From Trochalopteron elliotii (taxonomy: Eukaryota > Chordata > Aves > Passeriformes > Leiothrichidae): a stretch of 64,000 bases of DNA. This document shows positions 42,578 to 56,698 of this stretch, one piece after another. Made by a program: the position numbers and the translations under genes. The stretch's first letter is position 1. Each line of letters starts with the position of its first letter. Under the pieces are notes generated by a model. It had not been told where the DNA came from and made no database searches. It saw nothing but the letters and a program-made list of their open reading frames with translations. The stretch is taken from contig JANPWX010000163.1 of assembly GCA_024734555.1 (NCBI GenBank), positions 1,744,884 to 1,808,883 of the forward strand, given 5' to 3'.

Positions 42578-42662
42578 AGAGGAGAGGAGAGGAGAGGAGA
42601 GGAGAGGAGAGGAGAGGAGAGGAGAGGAGAGGAGAGGAGAGGAGAGGAGAGGAGAGGAGAGG
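42578..42662. repeat. (GAGGA)n pentanucleotide microsatellite
   Basis: About 17 near-perfect copies of the gagga unit directly abut the gap. The array presumably continues into it. The strand is purine-only, so it can form triplex DNA and is hard to sequence. Confidence 0.95.
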
Positions 42663-43084
42663 GAGAGAAACTCAATTAAACTGCTGATTCAGCACCTTCC
42701 AAACCTCTCCATCAAAGGAGGCGTTCTTGCCTCACAGTCAGTGGTGATACCAAACCTGAAGAATCTCATTTACAGAATAAGATTAAAAGAATTTGGCCTT
42801 GAAAGGGGAAGTGTGGAGCAGTGATATGTGACTTCAGAATTATGGAGAAGATTGCTAACATCAGTGAGTTCCTTTATTTTTTTTCCCAGCATATGCTTCA
42901 AAGCCAAAATCTCAGAATACAAAGTATTTGAAGTGAGAAGCAAATAATAAATTCATAGAGAACATTTCACAGGTAGAAATGACAAATACATATTGGAAAC
43001 TGTAAAGTCAAGGGAGACAAAAAAATCAACTTAGATGAGAAATGCCTAGATTTATTGTAGAGAACTCCATGAAAACCTGGACAG

Positions 43085-43160
43085 AAAACCTCCTAAGTGT
43101 ACTCACAGCCCTGGAGAGCTCTTCAGGTGGTCTGTTCCAGCACCAGATCAAAAATAAGGT
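43085..43160 (-). mobile_element. Possible degraded CR1 fragment
   Basis: The stretch acagccctggagagctcttc followed by aggtggtctgttccagcacc resembles the antisense CR1 block usually read as 'acctctctgggcaacctgttccag'. Divergence is high and no tail is attached, so this is only a candidate. Confidence 0.3.
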
Positions 43161-44587
43161 AAGAGTTTTAAGTTATTGACAACTACAACCAACAGAGCTT
43201 TAAAGTGTGGAAGCTGGGTAGGGGAGAAATGGAAAAATTATGGGAAAAATATTTCAATGAAGTACTTAATCTTTGTGTTCATCAGCACCTCTCCACAGAC
43301 TTCTCACAGCTAACTTTTGTTTAAAGCACCACCCAGCACATTCCAGACAACTGTTCTCCCCTTCCCCTGGAAGCCAAAGGGTAAGTTTCATTTTGTCAGT
43401 CTGCTTTCAAGGCAAATAATCCCTTGACAGTGTCTGAGTGACAAAGGACCTGAGACACAGAGGCGAGCACAGACCAGCACAGGAAACCCACACCTGAGCC
43501 AAGGCAAGGCAAAGCATTGTTCCTCCTTCATCAGACAGCTGTGCAAAAGAGGGCGTTCCAAATTCTAATGTACTTTAAAAGCTTAAAAGAAAAACTGGCC
43601 TCTGTGGTACCCTGTGGTTTCCCTAAGCAGTAGATGTGCTATGAATGCTGTCCAGGCATCCTTATGCTTGTGCTTTCCCAAATCTGAGTAACCCTCAGCC
43701 TTTGGCTTCAGAACACGCAGCTCCTCTGACACACATATTGCAAGTTTTATTGAGATACCTTTTTGGTGAAAAAGACTTTGTTCAGAACAAACAAACCTTT
43801 TTAAATATGATCTCTTCTATTTGCCCCAGAAGGTTTCCACACCTGCCATCTCTATTCTCTGTTAGTATACCTGGAAATGAAAGTGGCCACAGTGGGAGGG
43901 AGAGAAAGGAAGCAAAAGTCCCATCATTTCAGTTAAGTGGCAACTAGTTTTGTGGAGCTCAATTACCAGTAATTTTGTGAGCCTCATTTTCCAGTACCAA
44001 ATTTTTAAAAGATGCTCACTATTCAACTCCCAAGGCAGGAAGAACTATGAATTTTCAGTATAGTCCAAGCAGAGTACAACCTCTCTATTGAAACCATGTT
44101 GCCCAGTGGAAATAAAGCATTGGGAAGGGGAGGAGAGCTGAATAGAGCTGCTGGATTTGAAACTTTCATCAGAAAAGACTAGGTTTTCTTTTTTTAAAGA
44201 AAGTTCACATTTTTACCTTTGTTCTGAAAGGAGAAGTCTTCAAGTCTGACAAACTCAAAGCACATAAAATCATGTACAAAACCTTCTGTTCAGGAGAGGA
44301 GAGGCCAGACATGAGCTGAGAAAAGATATCAAGGCAGTAACAAATGCAAACAATAGCAAACATTGCACTTCTATGGAAACACAGATTTGAATGTATAATT
44401 GGCTAAATGTTACCAAAAATCTCCTGATGCAGGAAAAATAAAGAGAGGGAAAGATTGTCAAAAAAACCTTTCTGTGATTTTTAACTTCTTGTTATGGCTT
44501 ATTTGTAAGGTCACCAGATCCATGGTTTTCACACTCCATTCAAATCTGTAACTGGTTTTTTAGACATAATCATGATAATTTTTAGAC

Positions 44588-44611
44588 ATATTAATGAGTT
44601 ATCATTAATAT
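44588..44611. repeat. 24-nt perfect palindrome rich in TAAT cores
   Basis: The arms atattaatga (44588-44597) and tcattaatat (44602-44611) are perfect reverse complements around gtta. Each arm holds overlapping TAAT/ATTA cores of the kind bound by homeodomain proteins. A direct repeat of tttttagacat lies just upstream. Binding is not shown. Confidence 0.45.
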
Positions 44612-45609
44612 ACATTCAGCCATTGATCAAATACAAACCATACTCAGGTGGCCAGCCATAGATCTCAAGTAGTCAAAGGTCATCCTTTACAGCTACTCCC
44701 ACTCCTAAAATATATATAAAATATATGAATTTCACGGAACAATGGGAAAAATCTATACAAAATTCTAACCTATGTGAAAACAATTTGCTTTAAACAGGCC
44801 AAACAGAATTGAAAAATTGTTTGCAGCAAGTACTTTTAAAAGCTCAAAATGTGAAGGTAAAGTAGCTCTATTCAAGCCTTTTGAATAGAATGAATGAGAG
44901 AATGAATGTGAAAAAGCACATGGAGTGCAATTTAAAGAACCAAGCAAGCGAATCATGACCAGAGAATGTCTATAAAACCTTGGCAGTTGACCTTCAGTGG
45001 GTGAGGATGGTAAGTGGTTTGGAGAATCAGCATTTCATCAAGTGGTTGAGTATATTTTTACCCTTTTCCAATATGAACCAGCTCATCAGGTAAAAACTGA
45101 TCATGCAAGGTTTGTCCACTTGCCTGCTCTCAGTGAGCATGAAAAAAAATCATATTCCAAAATGAGCCTGTGGTTTCTGCTGACTTTGGTTAATTCCAGT
45201 ATGCTTCTGTTAACTACTAAGGGGACAAAAAACAGAAATAAAAATGCTTCAAACCTTTATTACTTTTTCTTTTCTCAAGAATCTATCCTACACCTCCCAT
45301 TACCTTCTCCTTTTGCTATGCCAGGCCTCTCTTATGAAATTCCCCAGTTTTGGCCAGTTGACTCAAGCGCTCCCCTAATACACTCTTGCAATTGTAAGTA
45401 CTCAGGGGTTCCACTAAAGGGGTGGCTGGATGCAGCTTCAGGACTAATTGTATCCTATGACTTACAGAATTATGCATCAACAGCTAAAAGGACACAATTA
45501 CAAGGTGAACTATTGTGACACACACTGTGTAATGTCATACAATCAAATGCAATGTTTAGTAAACATGAACCTCTTTGTCATTTTGTATTTATTTATACAG
45601 GTTTAAAAA

Positions 45610-45621
45610 AATAAAAATAAA
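45610..45621 (+). terminator. Tandem AATAAA motifs
   Basis: Two AATAAA hexamers lie back to back (45610-45615 and 45616-45621) after an attttgtatttatttata stretch. They could be the 3' end of an unrecognised transcript or simply A-rich sequence. No exon upstream can be supported. Confidence 0.2.
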
Positions 45622-48600
45622 GCACACATTTAAAAATATCCCTTTCTCCATTGTGTCTCTGCAGCATTATGCAACGTCTCATTGAGGCTGATGGGAAGGC
45701 AATGACTCGGTCAATGCCTGGGGAACTAGACAATGACTAGCAAGGAATACACATTTCTTGTTTGTATTGAATTATATCTGAAAAGAGAGGGATACGACCT
45801 TCCAGAGAGTGTGGGAGAGAAAAGGAATGGCTCACCAGGCATTTGCTAGGAACTGCCTAGGTGGGAACACCAAATTTCTGCAGAAGTAGGAGCCTTAACT
45901 GGGTCACTGCCTAAAGGGCTGCACTTCTCCAGCAATGTGCCAGTAATGAAATACCAAAGGGTTTCTAATTCCTGGGCTCCTCCTCGACTACAGAGTCTGG
46001 GGGGAAAAGGAAAGGGGAAGAAGGTCTTCCACTTAGAGTTGGAGAACTGATAAACCTTTGGCATGCCCTCAAAACAGCTGTGCAGGGAGCCAGGTCCTGC
46101 CAGTTTGCCCAAGGACCCGTGGGTTATCCCACCAAGTCTCTGTAACACACAAAGGCTCTGCTTTGCAGACCTCCAGCAGGACTGTCCTCCTCTCCTCTGG
46201 GAGTGACCACATGCATTTCAAGATCTCTGTCTTTCTTCAGAGGAAGGTTCTCTGGCACGTTGCCCTCCTGCAACGCCACCTTCCTCTCTCCTTGCTTGTT
46301 CTCATCCTCATTTATGTCACAGACATGCACATAAGAGGTTCCTGTGCAAAAGGCTGATCTCCATCCATTCCCCTATGGCCTAAGCCAACACCACTTCCAC
46401 TGGCAAAGGAAAGCAATCCACAGTTCTGGCAAAATTATCATTTTTCCCCTTTCCTCAATACACCACAAGAAAAAGAGAAAGATGATCTAATGACAGATAT
46501 CCAAAATACTGCAGAGGGAACAAAAGCCAAGCATGCTACTAATTTTTACAAAATACGTGCTGTGAGTTTAGTGTAAGTACAATGAGTGGAGAGGGCATAT
46601 CATTATTTTTTACAACAGTTACAGAATCATAGTGGATTTTGTGGTAGCAGTTTTGGTCTGTGCTTTGAATACAAAGCAATTACAATGTCAAATGGCACTA
46701 TTTTGAAAAAAGAGAAGTGTTTCTGAAATCTAATTGTGTTCAAATCCCAGAGGAATTGTGGTATAATAGGAAATATAGGGTCAGATTTCAAATCCATCTC
46801 TACATTTGCATGTGTGTGCATGCTCACATTTGGTGCACTCAGTAGTACTCTTAGCAGACACACAAAGGGGAGATCCCACATGGGCTATTCAGGGCCAGCT
46901 CCATTCAATGTTTTCACTTCTACCAGCATGGATAGTGCACAAAACAATATATTAATAAAGCACTGTCTGCCTTAGTTGGAAAAAACTGCAGAATTCTGAA
47001 CACTGAGAACAGAGTCAAAACACACTCAGACCACTGAAAGAAAAAATGATGTGAAATCAACTATAAGAAATTCAAAAAAGCCAGGTCCAGAGGGGAAAGA
47101 GAAATCAGTGGTGCAAACACAAAGTATGGAAAAACTGATTAAACAGCAATTTTGCAGAAGAGTATCAGAGATTGTACTTGGTCACTGCTTCACAGTGAAT
47201 AAAAACTGCGGCAATACTACAAAGCCATTACATCTAATCCTTACCCAATTTATTAAAAGAATCACATATAGAAGACATGGAAGACTTTTTTTTTTTTCTG
47301 TTCTCCTTAGAGGAGATGAATCTTCAACTGAACACTGTGGGCATGACCCTCAGAAAGAGTATGGAATTAAATGAGAATGAGGAGTCAGAAAAATGCACTT
47401 TCTTCAGGAAAGCCTGCTTATTTCTAGGAGAGATGCATTTGAGAACAATAGTAACACTTTGCTGTATGAAAAGGACATACAACAACAGGTATCAAATGTT
47501 TCTTGTGTCCCCTGAAGGTGGGACAAGACACAATCAGTCTAATTTGCAGCAAATATAAGTCAATTTGTATATCCTAATTCCAAGAATAGGCATGCACTGG
47601 GAATATGCCTAGGCTGGCTGAGGGACCATGTTTAGCAGAGTTTAAAGAAGAGGTTACACAAAAAACTGCTTGAAAAAACCTACATACTGATTCATCCCCT
47701 TTTTTTACAAAAATCCAGTGTTTTCCAACTCAAGTATGGTATAGCAATTTAAGTTGCCCCAAGCTATGTCCCTTTAAATTGGCTCATTGTGTGTTCAGAA
47801 ACAGAGGCACATGCTTGTCATGTTACTTAGCATAAAATCTGGATTCCTGGCCTGTAGAGGCTGGGATGTGTTCAAAAAAATGAGAGATTTATGTATCTGT
47901 AGCTAATACTTTTAAGTACGGCAATTTAAAATTTGTAGCAATTCAGCCACAATAAGTGGAGAAAATGTGATGTCTTCTACTGTTTCCTGATGCACTTTAA
48001 TATGTATCTGTGAAATTCAAGCTCTTTAGCTCACAGAAAATCTCTGCTGTAAAACATTCAGTAAGAAGGGTCCATGAAGTACAGAATAACAACAGAAGAA
48101 AGAGATAAATTAATTTGCTGGATAGACAATTATTGGAAGCTTAGGAGACAAGAAATACCAGATTAAATACTTTCTCCATTTCTTTCTTGAAGATCAGTCT
48201 TTCAGTGTTTAATGAGTTCCTATCGGTCTATGCAAATAATTCACAATGAATAATTTATCTGATATTTTTTCTGTTTGTGGGATACCTAAAAGCAAATTGG
48301 TTTCCTCTCACATATTCATTATTCAAAATTATATTAATGCAGCCTTCAGTGAGTGTGTTTTCATTGCAGTTGCTTTGCTCCACAATTCAGTTTTCATATC
48401 ACCTACACATGGCAAGGGTCCCACCAAATTCCTCTTGTCCTCAGGGCAAAGATTCCTTCAGGATGAGTTAAGGTCCCGCTTTCAACAGGCTCTGCAGGAT
48501 ATCTCTCTGTCCACTGATGCCATACAGGGGGCTAACCTCCTAATCTGAGTATCTGGATCTGATGTGGGCATCTGGATAGGCTGGCCGGTGGGAATTACTG

Positions 48601-48784
48601 CCAGTGCTAAATTAAGGACCCTCTTGAGCTCCCACTTTCCAAATTAACTGGCTAAAGAGAAGTAAGATTAGCCAGGAAAAGAAAAGAAGCACTCCTACAG
48701 GCATCCTATTTCTGCTGTTAATGTTCCCTATCTGTTCCATTGGCTGTTCTTAGTCAAGATTAACATAGAATGAATATCTTAGTC

Positions 48785-48841
48785 AACAGAATGATGGAAT
48801 ACTTTAGGTTGGAAAATACCTTTAGGGTCATTCAGTCCAAC
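48785..48841 (-). mobile_element. CR1 LINE 3'-end fragment (diverged)
   Basis: The sequence includes acagaatgatggaat, aggttggaaaatacctttag and cattcagtccaac, which follows the reverse complement of the CR1 3' tail with several substitutions. It is older than the copy at 29.8 kb. Only the last ~57 bases of the element remain. Confidence 0.75.
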
Positions 48842-51800
48842 TGTGTATCACACGTATGCTTGCACTTGGTTTGCACACAACAGGTAGGCACAGGATTATG
48901 ACTTTAGTTTTGAATCTCGGTTTAAGAGTTCCTGCATGAAGGAAATTGCCACCATGCTTGAAGTCTCCACCATTTTGGGTACAGTCCATGGAGCTCCTTC
49001 TGCTCCTTGGAACAGAGAATTAAATGCTTGTATGGAGGACTTTCAATCCACCTCTGTCATGATGCTTAGGAATGCCAGACAGACCAGCTAACACAGCAGG
49101 CATTGTTCCTGTCGTGTGAAACATTGAGAATGCCAAATGATGACAGAGAACTGGCAAGGTCCTTCAGCATGCAAATTTTGAATAGGAAGGAAAGCTTGAA
49201 CTGCAGTTGTTTTTCCAGACACAGTCAGATCTTTTGATAATCACGTTATACAGAGGCAGTTCTATAAATTGTCTCATTACTTCAGTGCAGACAGTTAAGG
49301 GGTTTGGTAACTGAACACAATGAAATATTTGTGTTGGTTGAGGCACTTGACAAGGAAACACACTGTATTAGAAGTTTAGTGTGCCAACTCTTTCAAATTC
49401 CTTCTTTGTTAACATTTTCAGAATGCAGAATGCCATATACACTGCAGTATTTGCCTTTGCAGAATTGTCTTCCTCAGAATCTCACCTCAGACTTCCTCTT
49501 TCACCATCCCAGACTGCTAGAAGAAGTCATTCAAAGTTATCAAGAATATTTTTATTCACAAACGGAAAGGCTCATTCTCTTTACTGCCAAAAAAAACCAG
49601 CTTAAACATCTGTCTGCTTGTGGTTACCCTATTAATGTAAAAGTGATAGAGCTTGCATGGGGGAGATAAAAAGGGGCAAATGAAAGAACAGAAAGCATGC
49701 AGACAGAGAAAAGAGGTTAACAGAAGAAGGGGGGAAATGTCAAAGAAATAAGTGGAATGGGAAAAAAGCAGAAAAAGAAGGCAAAATATAGAGATGCCAT
49801 CAGCAGAAAGGAAGAAACAGTGAATAAAAACAAGGGTATTGGGAAAAGGCAGGGATGATACCAGATCTTAAAATAATTCTGAGGAAATAGATAGTGATGT
49901 CAAAACCCCAGTAATTGAATTTTTGCCTTGAAAAGCCACTGACAGCTTTGCTTAAATGTTTAGCCACATAAAATTAAACTCCACATCCCTGACTGCATGT
50001 ATCTCTCAATGAAGTCAACAAGAATCAATAGCAACAGCAGCATTCAAATCCCTGCTGTTTTCATTGTAGAAAAGATAAATACAACACTCTTTCCATACCT
50101 ACACCATTTCTCCATCTTTTTGTAGCCTCTAACACATTTTCTAACATATGTCTACCCCAAAGCCACTGTTGTTAGCCTTCCTGAGTTGATGGCATCCAGC
50201 TGAAGAGAAGCCAGTGAGGGAGAGCTCACATATTGTCTGTTCTTAATAAATCATCATTAAAGGATAGAATGGCAGCACCACAGCATTGTCCAACACTCTG
50301 TCTATTTGCCTTGAGTCAGCTGCTCTGTACTTTCTCCCTATTCTTGCATAATTGAATACTACATCTTACATTTCTTTTTTTTCTCTGCACAAGGACTGGT
50401 CTTATCTGAAAAATATTGTAAACTCATTCAAATTTCATGAAGTCATTGGACCTAATGCAAACTGGAGGTACAGGAAAACCAAATAAATTAGTAAACCAGC
50501 ACCTCTCCACTACCTATTAATAGTGGTACTTTCTGTTTTCCTTTAACTGCAACTCAGGTCTGCCTGGCCTCTCCCCCATCCTTTGCAAAGGAAAAAACAC
50601 TGAAAAATTTATGAGCAGCCCAAACTTACTCAATCATTTCAATATCTCAGACTTATAGCATATCACATGAAGTGAGTACTCAAATGCTTGAATCATCACA
50701 CTGAGACCACGTTTCTTGGACCAGTGATGTTTCCATCCATCCACCCAATGGGTCTGATGAGACACCTGCAAACAGAGGCCAGACAAGGAAGTAATAGTGT
50801 CACATAAGAGTTAGATAAATGCTTCACTAGTGGAACCAGTTCAAAGGTTTCTTGGCAGTTTAGACAAATCCTGAATGTCGTCAGCACAGCAGCAACTGAG
50901 CGAGTAGGTCTCCTTTCAGACCTGAAACTCAGGTGATCATGGGGGTGGAGGGCTGTGGATGAGCACAGGGGGTCACAGTGTCACCAGGGTGGGCAGGGAG
51001 CCAAGGAGGGCCATGAGCCCAGAAGGGCTGGTAGGTGGTCAGAGGCTTTCTGGAGTTTGTGGGGATGCCTGTTTCCTACCTTTCCATCAATCTTACAGGT
51101 GCTGACACTGATCTCCCAGTTTATTTTATCTCTAGTGGGGCTTTGGTCTGAAACAGGGGCACAGCACAGCACCAGACCCCAGCCCTGCTCCCTCAGGGAC
51201 CCCAACCCTTGCTCTCTGGTGAAGGTGGTCAGGCTGCCAGGTCCTTGCCCTATCCCACTCCAGTGGCTCAGCTGCCCAAGGAGAGCCCAACTTCTTCCCA
51301 GACATGTGGTTTCCACCATGTGAGCCCAGGTGCTGCACACAGAGGAGGGGACAGCAGGGACACTGCAGGCACAGCTCCCAGCAGCTGCCAGCGTCCCTGC
51401 CTGCCTGCTGGGACATGGGGAGGAGCACACTGCCCCATGCATCAGCCTGAGTCAGACACACTAATGCTGGAAAGCACATCCTAAAATCTAACAACCTCAG
51501 GTCTTCAAGGCCATTTTGTCTATGCAAAAACCTAATGATTCTTCATTTGGACATCAGTCTAGATATCAGAGCCCTGATGATCCATAGGGAGCCATCAGGC
51601 TTGTAGGTTTCTCTATATATCTCGTTTGGGATGGGAAGACAGATAATATACAGTCATGTTCATTAAGCAGAGGGAGTGACTCACAGTTTTGTGTATCGTG
51701 TGTTTTGTATACCTAAGCAACAGAACAAATTCAGATATATTCCTGAGTGGCTTATATAATCAAAAATATCTATTACTAGTCCCTAAAACAGAGTGTGGAT

Positions 51801-54800
51801 TTGTCTTAAAAGTCAAGGTATCTAAGCACATATTATGGAAGGAAAGAAAACTTAGTATTTTCCTCTAGATGTCTTTAAACAAAAGAATCTGTCACAATGA
51901 TTTACAGCAGGTAGAAAACAGAATTGATAAAATAAAATAAAAATATAGCATAAATATTATTTTTAAGGACACTGTCCCACAATATTTTTGGTTATTATAC
52001 AAAAGCATATCTTTGATTTGCACAATAAGACCCTTTCCAGAAATACTCTATATGCCATGTCTAAGATGTCATGTTGTAAAGCAGAATCGTCCATCAAAAT
52101 GCAAAACAAGCAGGTTTCTTATTTTGGGACAAATGGAGTTCACCAAAGATATGAGGTCAGGTGAAAAGAAGGAAAATTTTCTGTATTTTTCAGCCACCAG
52201 GGTTGAGAGAAAAGATCTTACTGAATTCTTCCCATTTATGTGCCTGCGATGTACCTGTGCAGCTCGAGGTTCCTCGTACACAGAAAGCAGGATGCATTAA
52301 TCATGAGGAACAGAGGGCCTGAAGCTGCAGTGTGCCACTCCACTTGAAAAGCCTCTAAAATATGCTAGTGCCAGATCTGCCTGGGCTGAAAATTGTGTAC
52401 TGCTCACAATGATGCATCTGAAAAGAGTAAAATTAAATGTATGCTCTCAGAAAACTTGCTGTACATCTACTCCCAATTTCTTTCCATTTCTGCCCTACCA
52501 AAGGGTTGCAATTCCATCTCTGTCTTAAGCATGCTCCTTCTGTGTCTTTCATCAGACCAACAGAGCTTCCTCCTGCCTTTCTCATGAAAGTTCACCTCAA
52601 TGAAATCACCGAGGTAAATAAAGCGAGCAAGATTTTCCCACTACCTCACAGGGAATTCATCTGCCGAGGCTTCATTCCCTGTAATGTATGGCTTTTGTTC
52701 CTGGCCCCCTCCACACAGTTACACACCTAGGCACGATGGTAATCTGGCTTTCTCCCCATGTACACCTGGCAGATGGTGGTGTGTATTAGCTCTGATGGCA
52801 AGCACTAAGCAGTGCAGCCTGCTCGTTGTCATACTGGAGCAAGAACAGCCTCGGCCACGTTCCCAAGCATTTACTCTTTGTCTGGAGTTCCTCAGATATT
52901 TCAGTGCCAGCCATACATCACAACTTTAAGAGCTGAGGTGACAATTCAAAATACGAAAATCATTGCAGAGTAAATGAAGCAAGTGATCGTTTTTGACAAA
53001 TACACATGAGTGTGGCACTCGGAAATCTGGCTTGAATGTCTCTAAATAATTAAATTTATCTACCTCAGTAACTACATTTGAATTGCAAATTAATTCTCCA
53101 CCTCAGCCCTGCTGCATGTGTGTGTCTCCACTGGTACCTGAGCTCCCACAGCCTGCTGGCTCTGAGTGCAGGAGCACCTTTGGGCAGAACCATTCCAGGG
53201 CAAAGAGCACCCCAGGGTGAGGGCAGTGGACTTTGCTACACCATATTTTGTTGTCACCCTCTTTACACTTCCTTTTGGTGCCTTTTAGTGGGTGCTGTGC
53301 TGTGCAGCACATCCACGGCCCCAGGGACTGTGCCAAGCACGGAGCTGCTGAGGCAGGGCTGTGCTCCTGCAAACCTGGCTTAGCTCCATCACGTGTGTTG
53401 TGGTATCTTTTAACTGCCTAAACCACCCTCTTCACCACACTCCTGTCCTTTCTACACAGAATAGACAGGGCAGCACTGCTCATCTGATATGCCCCACTTG
53501 GGGAATGACAAAATACATTGTTAAGTCCCTGTATTGTTTCCATCTTTGTTCAGTTCTCCACCAATGCCACCTGTATTACAAGTTACTCAAATTCCATTGT
53601 AAGACAGAATTTTCCACCTCCCTATCACTTCTCAGCATATGAGCATTTTCTCAAGAACAATGCACCTTGTTCTCCCAAATGTCCTGTGAGATGAGGAAAC
53701 TTCCTTACATCCATTTTACAAACAGAGGCTTGAGGCACAGAGATATTAATGTCAACAGGGCTAACTCACTTTCAAAGTTTATAGTTCGACTTTCCAAGGG
53801 AACCAGGCTTTTTATTGCACTACATTTCTCCTCAGCAATGCAGAGTTTCTTGGTCTCCATTGGAAACTCTAAGCATTCCTCATTTCATTTCAACAAGTCA
53901 GACTGAAGGGCTCAGATAAGAAATCCAGAAATTGAAGAACACACAGGCATCACCTGCGAGAAATGTCAGTGAAGTGATGTGATTTAAATCCCAGTGGAAT
54001 TCTGGCACGTCAGGAAGAAAAGAAAGTTCTCCAGGGCAATATTTAACAGCCCATCCCAGAAGACTTCCTCTTGTTCCATCTTTTTCACTGCACAGATTCC
54101 CAATTCCCACAGCAAATAATGCAGAGGTCCTGGAGGCAACAGTTTCTCCCCACAGCTGTGACACAACCCCCAGGCCATGTACCCTGAACTATTTACAACG
54201 CTGTGGAAAGCCCTGTGTGTAGAGGGTGAGCAAGTAACCTAAAATTGCACTTGTTACCATTCAGGATTGTAAAGTCAGCTTTGCACAGGCAAGTTGAAAA
54301 CGGATTTTTTTTTCTAGTTCCATACCTCCTTCTGGTGCTGTAAGAAAACCCTTAGGACAAGTGAAGAAGGGGCTAGGAAGTTTCCAGGTTTCATGCTTGC
54401 AGCCCTGAAGTGATACACCCTGCATAGGTGTCACAAAGATGACAATGGCAAATGGCCACTCTGGTTCCTTAGCAAAAAGAACTACACTCTACAATGGCAG
54501 TAAGTGAATTTTTGCCCTTGCACCCTGAGCTATTCTATTCCTCAGGCCAGCTCCAACCCTCCTGGCACCTTGTGACTCTCGATGCCTCGTGTTCTGTCCC
54601 ACCTGAGCCCCGCCTTCATCCCACAGAGCTCTGTCCTGCCTCCCCCTTTCTCATCCCCAACCTACCCTTCCAATTCCCATGTCCTTCACCACAGACACAC
54701 ATACAATGAGTGTTCTGCACACAGAATGAAATCAATCAGCAGAAACTTCAGTCTTTCAGGGGTATTTTCAAAGAGAGAGTAAGGCACAGATCCTGGCAGC

Positions 54801-55596
54801 AGCCCTGCTCTTCACCCAGATTTCCAGCCCTGCCCTAAAGCTCTGCCTGTCCCCTCTTTCTTGCAAACAGGCAAACTGCTTCAGAGAATAGAAATTGTGC
54901 ACGTGTTTTGGCAGTGAAAGTTTTAAATATGAACTCTTAAGTTTTAGCAAGGTTTTGAAACATAGAAAAACAATTATAAATATTTCTGTATCCTGGAGTG
55001 AGGCTTGATTACCTGGCTACATTATTTAAGGAAAGCTTTTACGAACAGAAAAAATATGCATGTGATCTCTGGATAACCAGACAACCTTAGCTGACAAAAC
55101 AGTAACTAAATGACCACAGTATTCAGTTTAATTCTCTCTGTCACATGGCCAGTTCTCTACTACTCAGAGATCAAAAGGTGAATTCTCTCTACAGCATCCT
55201 TTCTCTGTATCTGAAAGCAAAACCCAAAGTTTTTAGCAGCACTTCCAATTTATCCCTTACACTAACAGGCAGCATCCTCTTAAAAATCTTTTCATCTCTC
55301 TACAGTACTACATTACACAGCCCTAATCCCAGCTGAATCAGATGATTGTGCCCGTCTCTGCTGTAGAGGCGCTTGGAGACAGCTTCACTCAACATAAGCA
55401 GCATCTGCTCTGCAAACATCATACCTGCTATCCACACCTAAAAGTGGTTTTGGCTGACTGACAAGCATTACTCTTGTAACATTAGCCCAGCTGTATAGTA
55501 TTCATTTATATGATCTGTTTTATAGTATGTGTTTATTTATTATTATTTATAAATAATAGATTAGAATAATATAATGCAGTGCTAAATTACATAATG

Positions 55597-55634
55597 GTGG
55601 GTTGGTTGGTTGGTTAGTTGGTTGATTGGTTTTT
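55597..55634. repeat. (GGTT)n tetranucleotide microsatellite
   Basis: About nine imperfect copies of ggtt with single substitutions (agtt, gatt). Confidence 0.85.
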
Positions 55635-56640
55635 ATAATGGATTTTTAATCTGTTAGCCCAACCACATCTTTAGGTGTAGATAGAAGTTTGGGACAGCTA
55701 TAGGCTCTCTGGAGTCATCTGCTATATGTACTGGCTACAGAGACATGGATTGCCTTGGCAGGGGGAGGAGGTTCGTGTGAGTGTGCTGTGTGTATTTTTA
55801 GGAGTTTTCTCAAATCTATCAAACAAAGAAAGGATGTTATACTGATTCCAAGTGACTCCCTCACTGCAGCTGGATACAAGATGCTGGGTGGTCATAGTGC
55901 CTGCTTACAGTTCAGTGTCTTACACCAGCTAGGTTGCAGCATCACCTTTCAAACACAGACAGGCCTGGCTTTCCATGACACATCAGTCTTGCCATCTAGG
56001 CCCAGACCTGAAGTTGGGACAAGAAGCCAGCCTGGCGAGGCTCCCGACCTGCCTCGCTGCTGTGACAAACGCATCAGCAACCACCTGGCTTAAGGCCACA
56101 GTGCCTGGCTGGACCCCTCACACCTGTAGCTTCAGGTTGCTTCCAGGAGGACAAGGGGAACTTTAGAACATGGTTCAAGCAGGGCAGATGTTCATTTGCA
56201 AAGTAATGTGCAAGAAGTTTAAGGAGTTGCTGTTTCAGCAGGGAGCTCACTCTCACTCAGCTGGGTGCCACAATCTCTGATGAAAGAGCTCAAACTTGTT
56301 AAACAGCTCTGAGCTCTTTCCAGCCCCAGTGCCAGTGCCCTGGGCTGGTTCACACTGGCAGTCAGTGCCCCAGCAGCACAGGCACAGATTTAAAGAGCCA
56401 ATTCCAAACTCCCTGTGTGCCACCAGCAGAACTGATCCAACAGGAGCTTGAAGGAGTCATCATCCAGCCAAGAACGACGGGCTTGGACTGAAAGTCTTGG
56501 GAAAGAAAATGTGGGGTCTGGAGCCTGTTCCAGGAGCCTGATTCAGGGAAAAATTGCTGGTCCTCTCCTGGGATTCATGACTGCCTGTTTGGCTCAGAGA
56601 AACATCCCAACAGCCCTGCACCTACAGAAGTCACCAGGGG

Positions 56641-56698
56641 TGGGAACTAGATGATCTTTAAGGTCCCTTCCAGCCCAAGCCTTTCTATGATTCTATGA
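56641..56698 (+). mobile_element. CR1 LINE 3'-end fragment
   Basis: The segment reads gaactagatgatctttaagg, tcccttccagccc and then ttctatgattctatga, the canonical sense CR1 3' terminus ending in the duplicated 8-base attctatg-type repeat. Only about 58 bases match. The G+C-richer sequence just upstream (56.27-56.64 kb) does not look like CR1 to me, so the copy seems to be an extreme 5' truncation. Confidence 0.85.

Noticed and set aside
42021..42824. Long open frames across the assembly gap
   Set aside because: Most of their length is N or the GAGGA repeat, so they have no meaning as genes.
46618..46640. CR1-like start (acagaatcatag)
   Set aside because: The match ends after about 12 bases, and the rest does not follow any CR1 tail.
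50981..51442. 153-codon minus-strand open frame in a G+C-rich patch
   Set aside because: No recognisable domain, overlapping open frames in other phases, and no signals of exons. Treated as compositional.
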